From Bacteroides sp. ET71 (GTDB lineage Bacteria > Bacteroidota > Bacteroidia > Bacteroidales > Bacteroidaceae), in the NCBI RefSeq assembly GCF_023336905.1, contig NZ_JAMBLS010000003.1, positions 1 through 64,000 on the forward strand: a stretch of DNA of 64,000 nt. Reading direction: 5' to 3'. A program made the position numbers and the translations under genes. Below the pieces are notes generated by a model. The model was not told the DNA's origin. It ran no database searches and worked only from the letters and a program-made list of their open reading frames with translations. Positions within the stretch are counted from its first letter, which is position 1, and each line of letters begins with the position of its first letter. Positions 7,186 to 15,916 of this stretch are shown here, one piece after another.

Positions 7186-8646
7186 ATGGATAACAAATCG
7201 AACAAGGCCATTAGTCGCCGCGACTTCCTGAAGATAGCCGGGGCAAGCGGACTGGCCACAACCGGACTGACAGCCTGCGGGACATCCGGCAAGCAAGACA
7301 GTACTGCCGGAACAACGTCCCTACCCTCCACGGGCCAAATGACTTACCGGACGAACCCGACAACGGGAGATAAAGTCTCGTTGCTGGGCTTCGGCATGAT
7401 GCGGCTGCCGTCGGTAGGCGGACGAAGTGCCCGCGAAGGTAATGAGGAGATTGACCAGAACATGGTAAACAAACTGGTGGACTACGCACTTGAACACGGC
7501 GTGAATTATTTCGACACCTCACCCGCTTATTGTCGAGGCGGCTCGGAACGTGCCACGGGCATTGCCCTGAGCCGGCATCCGCGCGACAAGTATTTCATCG
7601 CCACCAAGCTGTCCAATTTCGCGCCCAGCACTTGGACACGGGAAGGCTCCATCGCCATGTACCAGAACTCGCTGAAGCAGTTGCAGACAAACTATATCGA
7701 CTACCTGCTGTTGCACGGCATAGGCATGGGCAACGACGGCATGAAAGAGTTTGAGGCGCGCTATATGGACAACGGCATTCTGGAGTTTCTGCTGGAAGAG
7801 CGCCGAGCAGGACGCATCCGCAACCTGGGTTTCTCGTACCACGGTGACATCCGGGTGTTCGACTACCTGCTGTCGCGCCACGACTATTATAAATGGGACT
7901 TCGTACAGATTCAACTGAACTACCTGGACTGGAAGTATGCCAAACAAATCAACCCGCGCAATACGGACGCTGAATACTTGTACAACGAGCTGGCCAAGAG
8001 GAATATCCCTGCCATCATCATGGAACCCCTGCTGGGCGGACGTTTGTCTAACGTGCCCGACAGCATCGTGGCCCGTCTGAAGCAGCGCGAGCCCGAAAGG
8101 AGCGTGGCTTCCTGGGCCTTCCGCTTCGCCGGCAGTTTCCCAGGCGTGCTGACCGTGCTGAGCGGCATGACGCGCATGGAACATCTGCAAGACAACCTGG
8201 CCACTTATTCGCCCCTGAAGCCGCTGACCGACGAAGAGTTTGACTTCCTGCAACAGACCGCCACGCAGATGATGCAGTTCGAGACCATCCCGTGCAACGA
8301 TTGCAAATACTGCATGCCTTGTCCTTACGGCATCGACATACCGGCGCTGCTGCTGCACTACAACAAATGCCTGAACGAAGGGAACCTTATCGAAGACCCG
8401 GACGCAGAAGGGTATCGCCAGGCACGACGCATTTACCTGATTGGTTACGACCGGAGTGTGCCGCGCTTGCGGCAAGCCGACCATTGCATCGGCTGCAACC
8501 AGTGCAGTCCACACTGCCCGCAGGGAATCAACATACCGAACGAGCTGCACCGCATTGCCCACTACGTGGACAACCTGAAGCAAGAGAAAGGTAGCGGCGA
8601 GAGGCGCCGGCAAAGAGAACGCCGGCGACAAGGACAGCAAGCTTAA
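7186..8646 (+). CDS. Tat-exported aldo/keto reductase with C-terminal ferredoxin domain
   Basis: The N-terminus has a twin-arginine motif (RR at residues 11-12, SRRDFLK) and then a lipobox-like LTAC at 28-31, so the protein is probably a Tat-dependent lipoprotein. An aldo/keto reductase barrel follows (about 45-365). Two cysteine clusters at the end (CNDCKYCMPCPYG and CIGCNQCSPHCPQG) should hold 4Fe-4S clusters. The Fe-S clusters suggest electrons from a ferredoxin-type donor instead of, or besides, NADPH. The gene begins 16 bp after the polyferredoxin stop. TTG 7162 and ATG 7174 are other possible starts; ATG 7186 puts the RR motif at the usual distance. The substrate is unknown. Confidence 0.85.
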   Translation: MDNKSNKAISRRDFLKIAGASGLATTGLTACGTSGKQDSTAGTTSLPSTGQMTYRTNPTTGDKVSLLGFGMMRLPSVGGRSAREGNEEIDQNMVNKLVDYALEHGVNYFDTSPAYCRGGSERATGIALSRHPRDKYFIATKLSNFAPSTWTREGSIAMYQNSLKQLQTNYIDYLLLHGIGMGNDGMKEFEARYMDNGILEFLLEERRAGRIRNLGFSYHGDIRVFDYLLSRHDYYKWDFVQIQLNYLDWKYAKQINPRNTDAEYLYNELAKRNIPAIIMEPLLGGRLSNVPDSIVARLKQREPERSVASWAFRFAGSFPGVLTVLSGMTRMEHLQDNLATYSPLKPLTDEEFDFLQQTATQMMQFETIPCNDCKYCMPCPYGIDIPALLLHYNKCLNEGNLIEDPDAEGYRQARRIYLIGYDRSVPRLRQADHCIGCNQCSPHCPQGINIPNELHRIAHYVDNLKQEKGSGERRRQRERRRQGQQA

Positions 8647-8655
8647 AAGCCGGAC

Positions 8656-8687
8656 GCGGCCCGGTATGCACCCGGTGAAAGGGCCGC
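8656..8687. terminator. Inverted repeat between convergent genes, possible bidirectional terminator
   Basis: Arms GCGGCCC and GGGCCGC flank an 18-nt loop in the gap between two converging genes. No T-run follows on either strand, so a role in termination is only possible. Confidence 0.35.
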
Positions 8688-8703
8688 CGACGGATGGGCA
8701 CGC

Positions 8704-10215
8704 TTAGAACTGAAAGTAGATGAACGGCTGTACGTCAGCGCTCTTTATCTGAATCACTACGTATATCAAAGCGACCAGCAAGACCGCTTTCCCCACCAAG
8801 GGGAGGGCGGTTACTTTTTTAGTGCCCCACTGTTCCCAGGTGTCCGGAAGGAAATGCAGCACAAAGCCGAGAAGCATCAGCAGGAACACGGCCGGATAGC
8901 CTGCCAACAACTGGGGAAGCAGCTCCAGATGGAAAGAGAAGGCTATCTGCCTCAGCATGGTCACGGCATCTGCGAAGTGGGCTTGGCGGAAGAATATCCA
9001 ACAGAAACAGACGAAATGAAACGTCACCACCACGCCTAACCAGCGACGGAGGCCGCGGCTCTGCCAACCCTTGGGACGGCCCGCCAGTTGCATCCACCCT
9101 TTGTGCAAGGCCAGGGCCACGCCGTGCAGCATGCCCCAGAGGACGAAATTCCACGAAGCGCCGTGCCACAGTCCGCCCAAGAACATCGTGATAATCAAAT
9201 TCAGGTACTGCCTCAGCTTCCCCCGGCGGTTGCCGCCCAAGGAAATGTACAGATAGTCGCGCAGCCACGAGGAAAGCGAAATGTGCCAACGACGCCAGAA
9301 TTCGGTGACGGAGGCCGACCGGTAGGGCGAATCGAAGTTCCGGTTGAAGTGGAAGCCCAACAAGAGCGCCAGCCCGATGGCCATGTCGCTGTAGCCCGAG
9401 AAGTCACAATAGATTTGCAGGGCGTAGCCGTAAACGCCCAACAGGTTCTCCACGCCCGAATAGAGCGAAGGATTGGCGAATACCCGCTCGACGAAGTTCA
9501 CGCTGATGTAGTCCGAGATGACCGCCTTTTTGAACAGGCCGCAAGCTATCAGGAAGACGCCGCGCCCGAACATCTCCGGCGAGACGTAGAGCGGACGACG
9601 TATCTGCGGCAAGAAGTCGCGGGCGCGGACGATTGGCCCGGCCACCAGTTGCGGGAAGAAGGAGACGTAGAACGCGTAGTCCAACAGGCAGGACAGCGGT
9701 TTGACCTGGCGCCGATAGACGTCAATGGTGTAGCTGAGCGACTGGAAGGTGAAGAACGAGATGCCCACGGGCAGGAAGATGTCGAGCGCCGTAAACGTGC
9801 CGCCGGTGACAGACGCCCAAAGCTCGCCCAGGAAGTTGGTGTACTTGAAGTAGCACAGTAGCCCCAGGTTGACCACCAGGCTCAGCGCCACCCATGCCTT
9901 GCGTTGCCACGCCAAGGCGCAGCGGTCCATCCGCCGGGCGATGAGGAAGTCGCTCACCGTCACCACCGCCAGCAGAAAGAAATACATCCCGCTGCTCTTA
10001 TAATAGAAATAGTAGGAAAAGGCCGTGACGAAGAGCAGGCGCGCCGTCGTGCGCCGTTGCAACAGCAGATAGACCACCGCCAGGGCGGCAAACAGCCAGA
10101 CGAACAGCCCGCTGCTGAAGATAAGCGGAGCCTGGGGGTCGTAGACGAAAGCATCCGCCAGGCGGGCAGGGTCGATGTTCCAGTCACTCCAGTTCATAGG
10201 CGCGTCGTTTGTCAA
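8704..10215 (-). CDS. MBOAT-family O-acyltransferase (AlgI/PatA-like)
   Basis: This 503-residue polytopic membrane protein has the family hallmarks: the WRRWHISLSSWLRDY segment near residue 310 and the GGLWHGASWNFVLWG segment holding the catalytic histidine near residue 350. Such proteins move an acetyl group from a cytoplasmic donor across the membrane. A partner SGNH protein then attaches it to a polysaccharide or cell-wall polymer. The upstream gene is exactly such a partner and overlaps this one by 32 bp. The in-frame ATG at 10197 (MNWSDW) is an alternative start. Which polymer is acylated cannot be told, since no polysaccharide genes lie nearby. Confidence 0.9.
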   Translation of the reverse strand: MTNDAPMNWSDWNIDPARLADAFVYDPQAPLIFSSGLFVWLFAALAVVYLLLQRRTTARLLFVTAFSYYFYYKSSGMYFFLLAVVTVSDFLIARRMDRCALAWQRKAWVALSLVVNLGLLCYFKYTNFLGELWASVTGGTFTALDIFLPVGISFFTFQSLSYTIDVYRRQVKPLSCLLDYAFYVSFFPQLVAGPIVRARDFLPQIRRPLYVSPEMFGRGVFLIACGLFKKAVISDYISVNFVERVFANPSLYSGVENLLGVYGYALQIYCDFSGYSDMAIGLALLLGFHFNRNFDSPYRSASVTEFWRRWHISLSSWLRDYLYISLGGNRRGKLRQYLNLIITMFLGGLWHGASWNFVLWGMLHGVALALHKGWMQLAGRPKGWQSRGLRRWLGVVVTFHFVCFCWIFFRQAHFADAVTMLRQIAFSFHLELLPQLLAGYPAVFLLMLLGFVLHFLPDTWEQWGTKKVTALPLVGKAVLLVALIYVVIQIKSADVQPFIYFQF

Positions 10216-11551
10216 ATTGTTCCTTACCGTGCATCAGAGCCTGATACAACAAGGAAGCCAGGTGTTTCCCGCCCCGGAAGTTGATGTGCGTATAGTCCAG
10301 GTTGGCCATCGGCGGGTCGGCTTCCACCAGGGCGGCCATGCTCTTGCTGCCTCCCATCGCCTCGAACAAGTTCCAGAAAGCCAAGCCGTTGTCGGCTGCC
10401 AGGTTCTGCTGATAGCGCAACAGGTGCCTGATGCCCGGCATCGTTTGCAGACGGCCGTCTTCGTCGCGCCAGTCCCGGTCGCCCACGCCCACCAACAAGA
10501 TGGACGCTCCGGGGAAGGCTGCCTTTATGCGGTCGATGCTCGTGCGCATCCCGGCCACGTAGCGGTCGTAATTGCGTCCCTGCTCGGTGGCAATGTTCAG
10601 CCCATACTGCAAGACAATCAGGTCGTAAGGACGCAGTTCGCCGAAAGCCCGCAACATATCTTCGGGAATGGTGCGTATGGACAAACCCGACGAGGCACGC
10701 AGCGAGAAGTTGTCCAGCGCAATGCCCCGCACATCGTCTAGGAAGAGGCCGTAGAAGATGGCCGAATCGGCCTGCTCCACCGTCCAGCGCACCTGCCCGA
10801 TGTGCCCTTCCACCGCGGCCTCCTGCAAATCTCCCGACGCTCCGAAAGAGCGCGTGCGCTTCTCCCCTCCGTTCACCCGCACCGCCAAGGTAGTCTTTCC
10901 ACGGCTGGAGAAGAAGATGCCGGCCCTCCGGCAAGTGTCCAGCCGGCTGGCATAGTCCGTCTGCCCGCGCAGCTCGACATAGGCGCCGTTGCGGGGAATG
11001 AAGTAACGTCCCGCAATGCCCTGCAAACGACGGTCGAAGCCCGTGCTGTCCGTCCACGCATGACTTTCCCATCCGGCGAAAGCATGGCGCACGGTGGGGC
11101 GGAAGTCCTTGATGGGCGAGGTAATGTCCACATAGCCCACGCCGCAACCGCCGTAGCGTATCTGGAGCAGGGCGCGCAGGTCGGCCGTCAGGATGTCTCC
11201 CTCGATGAACGAGTCGCCGAAATAAGCAATGCGAACCGGGCGGCGCGAAGCCTCGTCCAGCGCCCGGTAGAAGGCAGCCATACCCCTCCCGGAGCTGTCG
11301 CCGTAGTCCTCAATGCAAGTCATGTCCGGCGGGCATGAATCTACAAAGGCCGGTTTGACACGGGGAGGTGGAGGCAACAGCGAATCGGCATCCGCCTCCG
11401 CAGGGGGCAGGGGACGGACGTCGGCCAGCAAATCGACACGCCTCATCCGGTGCCCACCCATCTCGAAAGACGGCAGGCCGTGGAGCAGCAGCAACGCACC
11501 CAGCACCAGAAGAGCCAGCACGGCGGTATTTCGCAAGACATTCTTTCCCAT
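10184..11551 (-). CDS. Membrane-anchored SGNH/GDSL-type acyltransferase or esterase
   Basis: The 455-residue protein has an N-terminal membrane anchor (about 10-26) and a large extracytoplasmic part. An SGNH fold is marked by FGDSFIEGD, with the nucleophile serine near residue 128, and by a later LQYGLN block near residue 310. Pairing with an overlapping MBOAT gene suggests the AlgI-AlgJ or PatA-PatB type of O-acetylation, where this protein would complete acyl transfer outside the membrane. It is first in the two-gene unit and has a TATCTTTG box just upstream. Confidence 0.8.
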   Translation of the reverse strand: MGKNVLRNTAVLALLVLGALLLLHGLPSFEMGGHRMRRVDLLADVRPLPPAEADADSLLPPPPRVKPAFVDSCPPDMTCIEDYGDSSGRGMAAFYRALDEASRRPVRIAYFGDSFIEGDILTADLRALLQIRYGGCGVGYVDITSPIKDFRPTVRHAFAGWESHAWTDSTGFDRRLQGIAGRYFIPRNGAYVELRGQTDYASRLDTCRRAGIFFSSRGKTTLAVRVNGGEKRTRSFGASGDLQEAAVEGHIGQVRWTVEQADSAIFYGLFLDDVRGIALDNFSLRASSGLSIRTIPEDMLRAFGELRPYDLIVLQYGLNIATEQGRNYDRYVAGMRTSIDRIKAAFPGASILLVGVGDRDWRDEDGRLQTMPGIRHLLRYQQNLAADNGLAFWNLFEAMGGSKSMAALVEADPPMANLDYTHINFRGGKHLASLLYQALMHGKEQFDKRRAYELE

Positions 11552-11561
11552 AGTCGAGGGG

Positions 11562-11569
11562 CAAAGATA
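11562..11569 (-). promoter_or_regulatory. Promoter -7 box of the SGNH-MBOAT pair
   Basis: TATCTTTG on the minus strand lies 10 bp before the start codon, so the transcript would have a very short or no leader. No -33 box is seen. Confidence 0.45.
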
Positions 11570-11764
11570 GGGAATCCGCCCAAACCCGCATATGCTTTAA
11601 CATATATTGTGAAACACCCGACCGGGCTCCGGCCGGACGCGCATCCCGCGCTTGCTTCCGGCGAACACGGGCCGCGCTCACTGCGGACACGAGGCAAGGC
11701 TCTGGCGAACGACAGCCACGCTCTCGACAAGATAATGGTAAGGACGATTTTTTAAAACAGATTC

Positions 11765-11797
11765 GTTTGCGCACTTCGGACAAAAAACGTACTTTAG
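11765..11797 (+). promoter_or_regulatory. Promoter of the small secreted protein gene
   Basis: TTTG at 11765-11768 is followed by 21 bp and TACTTTAG at 11790-11797, one mismatch from TAnnTTTG. The start codon lies 28 bp downstream. Confidence 0.5.
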
Positions 11798-11825
11798 CCG
11801 ACGAAAAACGAAAGATACCTTACAG

Positions 11826-12455
11826 ATGAAAAAAACACTCTTCATAAGCCTGGTTTTGTGTCTGGCCTTTGTCCAGGCAAACCGTGCACAGCAAATCATC
11901 TACTCGAACCTGGACGAACTGACCGGGAACCGGGGCGACACCGTCAGCACCCTGCGCGTAGAGCGACGCACCCTCAACCAGCTCTACCTGACGGGCGGAG
12001 GCGACTACCGCATCCTCTCGCCACAGAACCGCAGCCTCAGCCGCTACCTGCGCAAGCGCTGCTACGCCGTCCGCATCGACACGGCACTCTACGTCAACTG
12101 TCGCAAGATGCGCTACAAGAAATTCCGCTTGGGCGGATGGTATGCCCCGGTGCTGGAGGTGGGCGGACGCATCTTCTACACCGCCCAACCCGTGGGACAG
12201 GCTGCCACCGAAACACTGACGCCGACCAATGCGCAAAAGCTGCGCGGCGAAGTGGGCGACGCCATCCAGGCTTCGGGCCTGGTAGACCAGCGCGTCTACT
12301 ACGAACTGGACCTGGAGACGGGGCACTCGAACTTTGTGGGAAAAGAACGGATGCGGGAACTGCTGGCCGGAAAACCGGAACTGCTGACGGAGTTCGAGAA
12401 AGAAACGAGCGAAGCGGCGGAAGTGACGGGCAAGTATCTGCGGAAGTTGAAATAG
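11826..12455 (+). CDS. Secreted protein of unknown function
   Basis: The 209-residue product is not recognised. It starts with a clear signal peptide (about residues 1-21, ending near ANRAQ) and has no further membrane helix, so it is expected in the periplasm or on the surface. The middle is basic and beta-rich in appearance (RRTLNQLYLTGGGDYRIL). The last 60 residues are charged and probably helical. It has its own promoter and terminator, so it is monocistronic and independent of the hut genes that follow. Confidence 0.75.
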   Translation: MKKTLFISLVLCLAFVQANRAQQIIYSNLDELTGNRGDTVSTLRVERRTLNQLYLTGGGDYRILSPQNRSLSRYLRKRCYAVRIDTALYVNCRKMRYKKFRLGGWYAPVLEVGGRIFYTAQPVGQAATETLTPTNAQKLRGEVGDAIQASGLVDQRVYYELDLETGHSNFVGKERMRELLAGKPELLTEFEKETSEAAEVTGKYLRKLK

Positions 12456-12479
12456 AACGAGCTTGTCTTTTTGATAAAT

Positions 12480-12517
12480 AATCCCGGCATCCATTTGCGA
12501 ATGTCGGGATTTTTTCT
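12480..12517 (+). terminator. Intrinsic terminator after the secreted protein gene
   Basis: Arms CCCGGCAT (12483-12490) and ATGTCGGG (12501-12508) are followed by ATTTTTTCTT. The stem holds one G-U pair. Confidence 0.85.
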
Positions 12518-12568
12518 TAACTTGCGGCTCATTAACCAATGTCCTTGTGACAAAATGAAACCCAAGCC

Positions 12569-14560
12569 ATGAAGATAACCCTTAACAACCAACTGCCCCC
12601 TTACCCGGCCTTCGTCGAGGGCATCCGGCGGGCACCCGACCGTGGCTACACCCTCAACCCCGCGCAGACTGCCACGGCCCTGAAGAACGCCCTGCGCTAC
12701 ATCCCCAACGAACTGCACGAACAACTGGCGCCCGAGTTCCTCGAAGAACTCCGCACCCGGGGCCGCATCTACGGCTACCGCTACCGCCCGGAGGGAGACC
12801 TCAAGGCGAAGCCCATCGACGAGTATCGGGGACGGTGCATCGAGGGCAAGGCTTTCCAGGTGATGATAGACAACAACCTGGCCTTCGACGTTGCGCTCTA
12901 TCCCTACGAACTGGTGACTTACGGCGAGACGGGACAAGTCTGCCAGAACTGGATGCAATACCACCTCATCAAGATGTATCTCGAAGAACTGACGCAGGAC
13001 CAGACCTTGGTCGTGGAGAGCGGACACCCGCTGGGCCTGTTCCGCTCGCACCCCGACGCACCGCGCGTCATCATCACCAACGCCCTGATGGTGGGACTGT
13101 ATGACAACCAGGAGGACTGGCACACGGCCATGCAACTGGGTGTGGCCAACTACGGGCAGATGACCGCCGGAGGCTGGATGTACATCGGCCCGCAAGGCAT
13201 CGTCCACGGCACGTTCAACACGCTGCTCAATGCCGGACGCCTGAAGCTGGGCATCCCGCAGGACGACAACCTCCGGGGCCGGCTGTTCGTGTCGTCCGGC
13301 CTGGGCGGCATGAGCGGTGCGCAACCCAAGGCGGCCGAGATGGCGGGCGCGGCGGCCATCATCGCCGAAGTGGACCGTTCGCGCATCGACACGCGCCTCC
13401 GCCAAGGCTGGGTAGGCGGCGTGACGAAGTACATCCCCGAAGCCTTCGACCGGGCGCACGAAGCCATGCGGGAGGGCCGACCCTTCTCCATCGCCTACCA
13501 CGGCAACATCGTCGACCTGCTGGAATATGCCGTGCGGAACGACATACACATCGACCTGCTGTCCGACCAGACCTCGTGCCACGCGGTGTACGAAGGCGGT
13601 TACTGCCCCGCAGGCCTCAGCTACGAAGAGCGCACCGAGATGCTCCACACCGACCATGAACGCTTCCGCACATTGGTAAACCAGAGCCTGAGCCGGCAGT
13701 TTATGTCCTTGCTCACGCTGGTGGGGCGCGGCACGTATTTCTTCGACTACGGCAACTCGTTCATGAAGGCCGTCTACGATGCCGGGAACACACAGATTGC
13801 CCGCAACGGCGACCCGAAACAGGGCTTCATCTTCCCCAGCTACGTGGAGGACATCATGGGCCCGGAACTCTTCGACTATGGCTACGGACCCTTCCGCTGG
13901 GTATGCCTCAGCGGGCGGCACGAGGACTTGGTGAAGACCGACCAGGCCGCACTCTCGTGCATCGACCCCAACCGACGGGCGCAGGACCGCGACAACTACA
14001 ACTGGATTCGCGACGCGGAACAGAACAACCTCGTGGTCGGCACACAGGCACGTATTCTCTACCAGGACGCCGAAGGACGCCTGCGCATCGCACTGAAGTT
14101 CAACGATATGGTGCGCCGTGGCGAAGTAGGTCCCATCATGCTGGGACGCGACCACCACGACGTGAGCGGCACCGACTCACCGTTCCGCGAGACGGCCAAC
14201 ATCAAGGATGGCAGCAACATCATGGCCGACATGGCCGTGCAGTGTTTTGCCGGCAACTGTGCCCGCGGCATGAGCCTCGTCGCCCTGCACAACGGGGGCG
14301 GCGTGGGCATCGGCAAGGCCATCAACGGCGGCTTCGGCATGGTGTGCGACGGCTCGGAGCGCGTCGACCGTATTCTCCGGCAAGCCATGCTGTGGGACGT
14401 GATGGGCGGGGTGGCCCGCCGCTCGTGGGCCCGCAACCCGCACGCCATGCAGACGGCAGACGAGTTCAACCGCACGCACGCCGACGGCTACTGCATCACC
14501 ATGCCCTACGTGGCCGACGACGGACTCATCAACCGCTTGACGGAGGCGAAGGAGCAGTAA
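12569..14560 (+). CDS. hutU: Urocanate hydratase
   Basis: Urocanase (EC 4.2.1.49) hydrates urocanate to imidazolonepropionate, step two of histidine breakdown, using tightly bound NAD+. The NAD-binding GLGGMSGAQ motif lies near residue 244. The signature around DGSNIMADMAVQCF and HNGGGVGIGKAINGG is intact. At 663 residues it is about 100 longer than proteobacterial HutU (about 555) and close to the animal enzyme. It is the first gene of the hut cluster. A 240-bp gap holding a 22-bp tandem repeat separates it from ftcD. Confidence 0.97.
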   Translation: MKITLNNQLPPYPAFVEGIRRAPDRGYTLNPAQTATALKNALRYIPNELHEQLAPEFLEELRTRGRIYGYRYRPEGDLKAKPIDEYRGRCIEGKAFQVMIDNNLAFDVALYPYELVTYGETGQVCQNWMQYHLIKMYLEELTQDQTLVVESGHPLGLFRSHPDAPRVIITNALMVGLYDNQEDWHTAMQLGVANYGQMTAGGWMYIGPQGIVHGTFNTLLNAGRLKLGIPQDDNLRGRLFVSSGLGGMSGAQPKAAEMAGAAAIIAEVDRSRIDTRLRQGWVGGVTKYIPEAFDRAHEAMREGRPFSIAYHGNIVDLLEYAVRNDIHIDLLSDQTSCHAVYEGGYCPAGLSYEERTEMLHTDHERFRTLVNQSLSRQFMSLLTLVGRGTYFFDYGNSFMKAVYDAGNTQIARNGDPKQGFIFPSYVEDIMGPELFDYGYGPFRWVCLSGRHEDLVKTDQAALSCIDPNRRAQDRDNYNWIRDAEQNNLVVGTQARILYQDAEGRLRIALKFNDMVRRGEVGPIMLGRDHHDVSGTDSPFRETANIKDGSNIMADMAVQCFAGNCARGMSLVALHNGGGVGIGKAINGGFGMVCDGSERVDRILRQAMLWDVMGGVARRSWARNPHAMQTADEFNRTHADGYCITMPYVADDGLINRLTEAKEQ

Positions 14561-14588
14561 ACAATCCACACACCGCCATCCCCCCTCT

Positions 14589-14695
14589 GACACTTAGCAC
14601 AAGTATCGCTGACACTTAGCACAAGTGTCACGGACACTTAGCACAAGTGTCGGGGATACTTAGCACAAGTGTCGGCGACACCTAAGGGAAGTGTC
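14589..14695. repeat. Five-copy 22-bp tandem repeat of small palindromes
   Basis: Units begin at 14589, 14611, 14633, 14655 and 14677, an exact 22-bp period. Each unit is a 19-bp palindrome, GACACTTAGCACAAGTGTC (arms GACACTT and AAGTGTC), followed by a 3-bp spacer that varies. Copies 2 and 3 are identical, 1 and 4 differ by one base, and 5 has diverged in the loop. The array lies just after the hutU stop codon, in the hut transcript. Confidence 0.95.
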
Positions 14696-14800
14696 GGAGG
14701 AAGGCCACCAGCCGCTGGCAATCAAGCAGTTGCAAAACCGCCTCCGGACGCCGGCATCCACAAAGACATGTTTCATCCATTAAGAAGATACTTTACACGT

Positions 14801-15700
14801 ATGAACCGAATCATCGAATGTGTCCCCAACTTCAGCGAGGGACGCGACTTGCAGAAGATAGACCAGATTGTAGCTCCCTTCCGCGCGAAGCCGGGCGTGA
14901 AACTGCTGGATTACAGCAACGACGAAGACCACAACCGCCTGGTGGTGACCGTGGTGGGCGAACCCGAACCGTTGCGCGACGCCGTGCTGGAAGCCATCGG
15001 CGTGGCTGTCCGCGTCATCGACCTCAAGCATCACACCGGGCAGCACCCGCGCATGGGTGCCGTAGACGTGGTGCCCTTCATCCCCATCCGCGGCGTGACG
15101 ATGGACGACGCCATCGCCCTCTCCCGCGAGGTAGGCCAGGCCGTGGCCGAACGCTATGGCGTGCCCGTCTTCCTCTACGAGAAATCGGCCACCGCCCCGC
15201 ACCGCGAGAACCTGGCCGCCATCCGCAAGGGCGAGTTTGAAGGCATGGCCGAGAAGATACACCAGCCCGAATGGCAACCCGACTTCGGCCCCGCCGAGCG
15301 GCATCCCACCGCCGGCACCGTAGCCATCGGCGCACGTATGCCGCTCGTGGCCTACAACATCAACCTCTCCACCCCCAGCCTGGAGATTGCCCACGACATT
15401 GCCAAGAAGATACGCTTCATCGGCGGCGGCCTACGCTACTGCAAGGCCATGGGCGTGGAGCTGAAAGACCGCGGCATCACACAGGTGTCCATCAACATGA
15501 CGGACTACACCCGCACGGCCCTCTACCGAGCCTTCGAACTGGTGCGCATCGAGGCACGCCGCTACGGGGTCAGCATCGTGGGCAGCGAAATCATCGGCCT
15601 CGTGCCCATGGAAGCGTTGATAGACACGGCCGCTTATTACCTGGGACTGGAAAACTTCTCCATGCGACAGGTGCTGGAGGCAAGGCTGCTGGAAGAATGA
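14801..15700 (+). CDS. ftcD: Glutamate formimidoyltransferase
   Basis: The enzyme (EC 2.1.2.5) moves the formimino group of N-formimino-L-glutamate to tetrahydrofolate, releasing glutamate. The 299-residue product begins MNRIIECVPNFSEGRD, the usual N-terminus of the family, so ATG 14801 is chosen over a GTG frame start inside the tandem repeat at 14669. It corresponds to the transferase half of the fused animal FTCD protein; the cyclodeaminase half is a separate gene two places downstream. Residues such as HHTGQHPRMGAVDVVPF (about 71-87) are typical of the active-site region. Confidence 0.95.
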   Translation: MNRIIECVPNFSEGRDLQKIDQIVAPFRAKPGVKLLDYSNDEDHNRLVVTVVGEPEPLRDAVLEAIGVAVRVIDLKHHTGQHPRMGAVDVVPFIPIRGVTMDDAIALSREVGQAVAERYGVPVFLYEKSATAPHRENLAAIRKGEFEGMAEKIHQPEWQPDFGPAERHPTAGTVAIGARMPLVAYNINLSTPSLEIAHDIAKKIRFIGGGLRYCKAMGVELKDRGITQVSINMTDYTRTALYRAFELVRIEARRYGVSIVGSEIIGLVPMEALIDTAAYYLGLENFSMRQVLEARLLEE

Positions 15701-15729
15701 AGTTGTTGTCGGCCAAACGCTTTTCTGTG

Positions 15730-15836
15730 TTGTCATGTTGAGCGAAGCGCAGCGAAGTCGAAACATCTCCCTCATACCTTTCCATCCGCATAGGGAGATT
15801 CTTCGATTCCGCTTCGCTCCACTCAGAATGACAGTG
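15730..15836. repeat. Dispersed long-palindrome element, copy B
   Basis: Begins with TGTCATGTTGAGCGAAGCGC, continues through CGAAACATCTCCCT and closes with CTCAGAATGACAG. Arms are imperfectly complementary over about 100 bp. It lies between ftcD and hutI inside the hut operon. Confidence 0.8.
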
Positions 15837-15916
15837 CGAAAGGGAGCTTGAAAGGATTCATCATTCTTCGTTCAACCTATTCTTCATTCCTCATTCTTCA
15901 TTCTTCATTAAAACGT

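Noticed and set aside
14589-14695. CRISPR array
   Set aside because: Repeats are separated by only three bases, so there are no spacers of CRISPR type, and no cas gene is near.
14669-14800. Longer N-terminus for glutamate formimidoyltransferase from GTG 14669
   Set aside because: It would translate the last units of the tandem repeat. The family start MNRIIECVPNFSEG lies at 14801.
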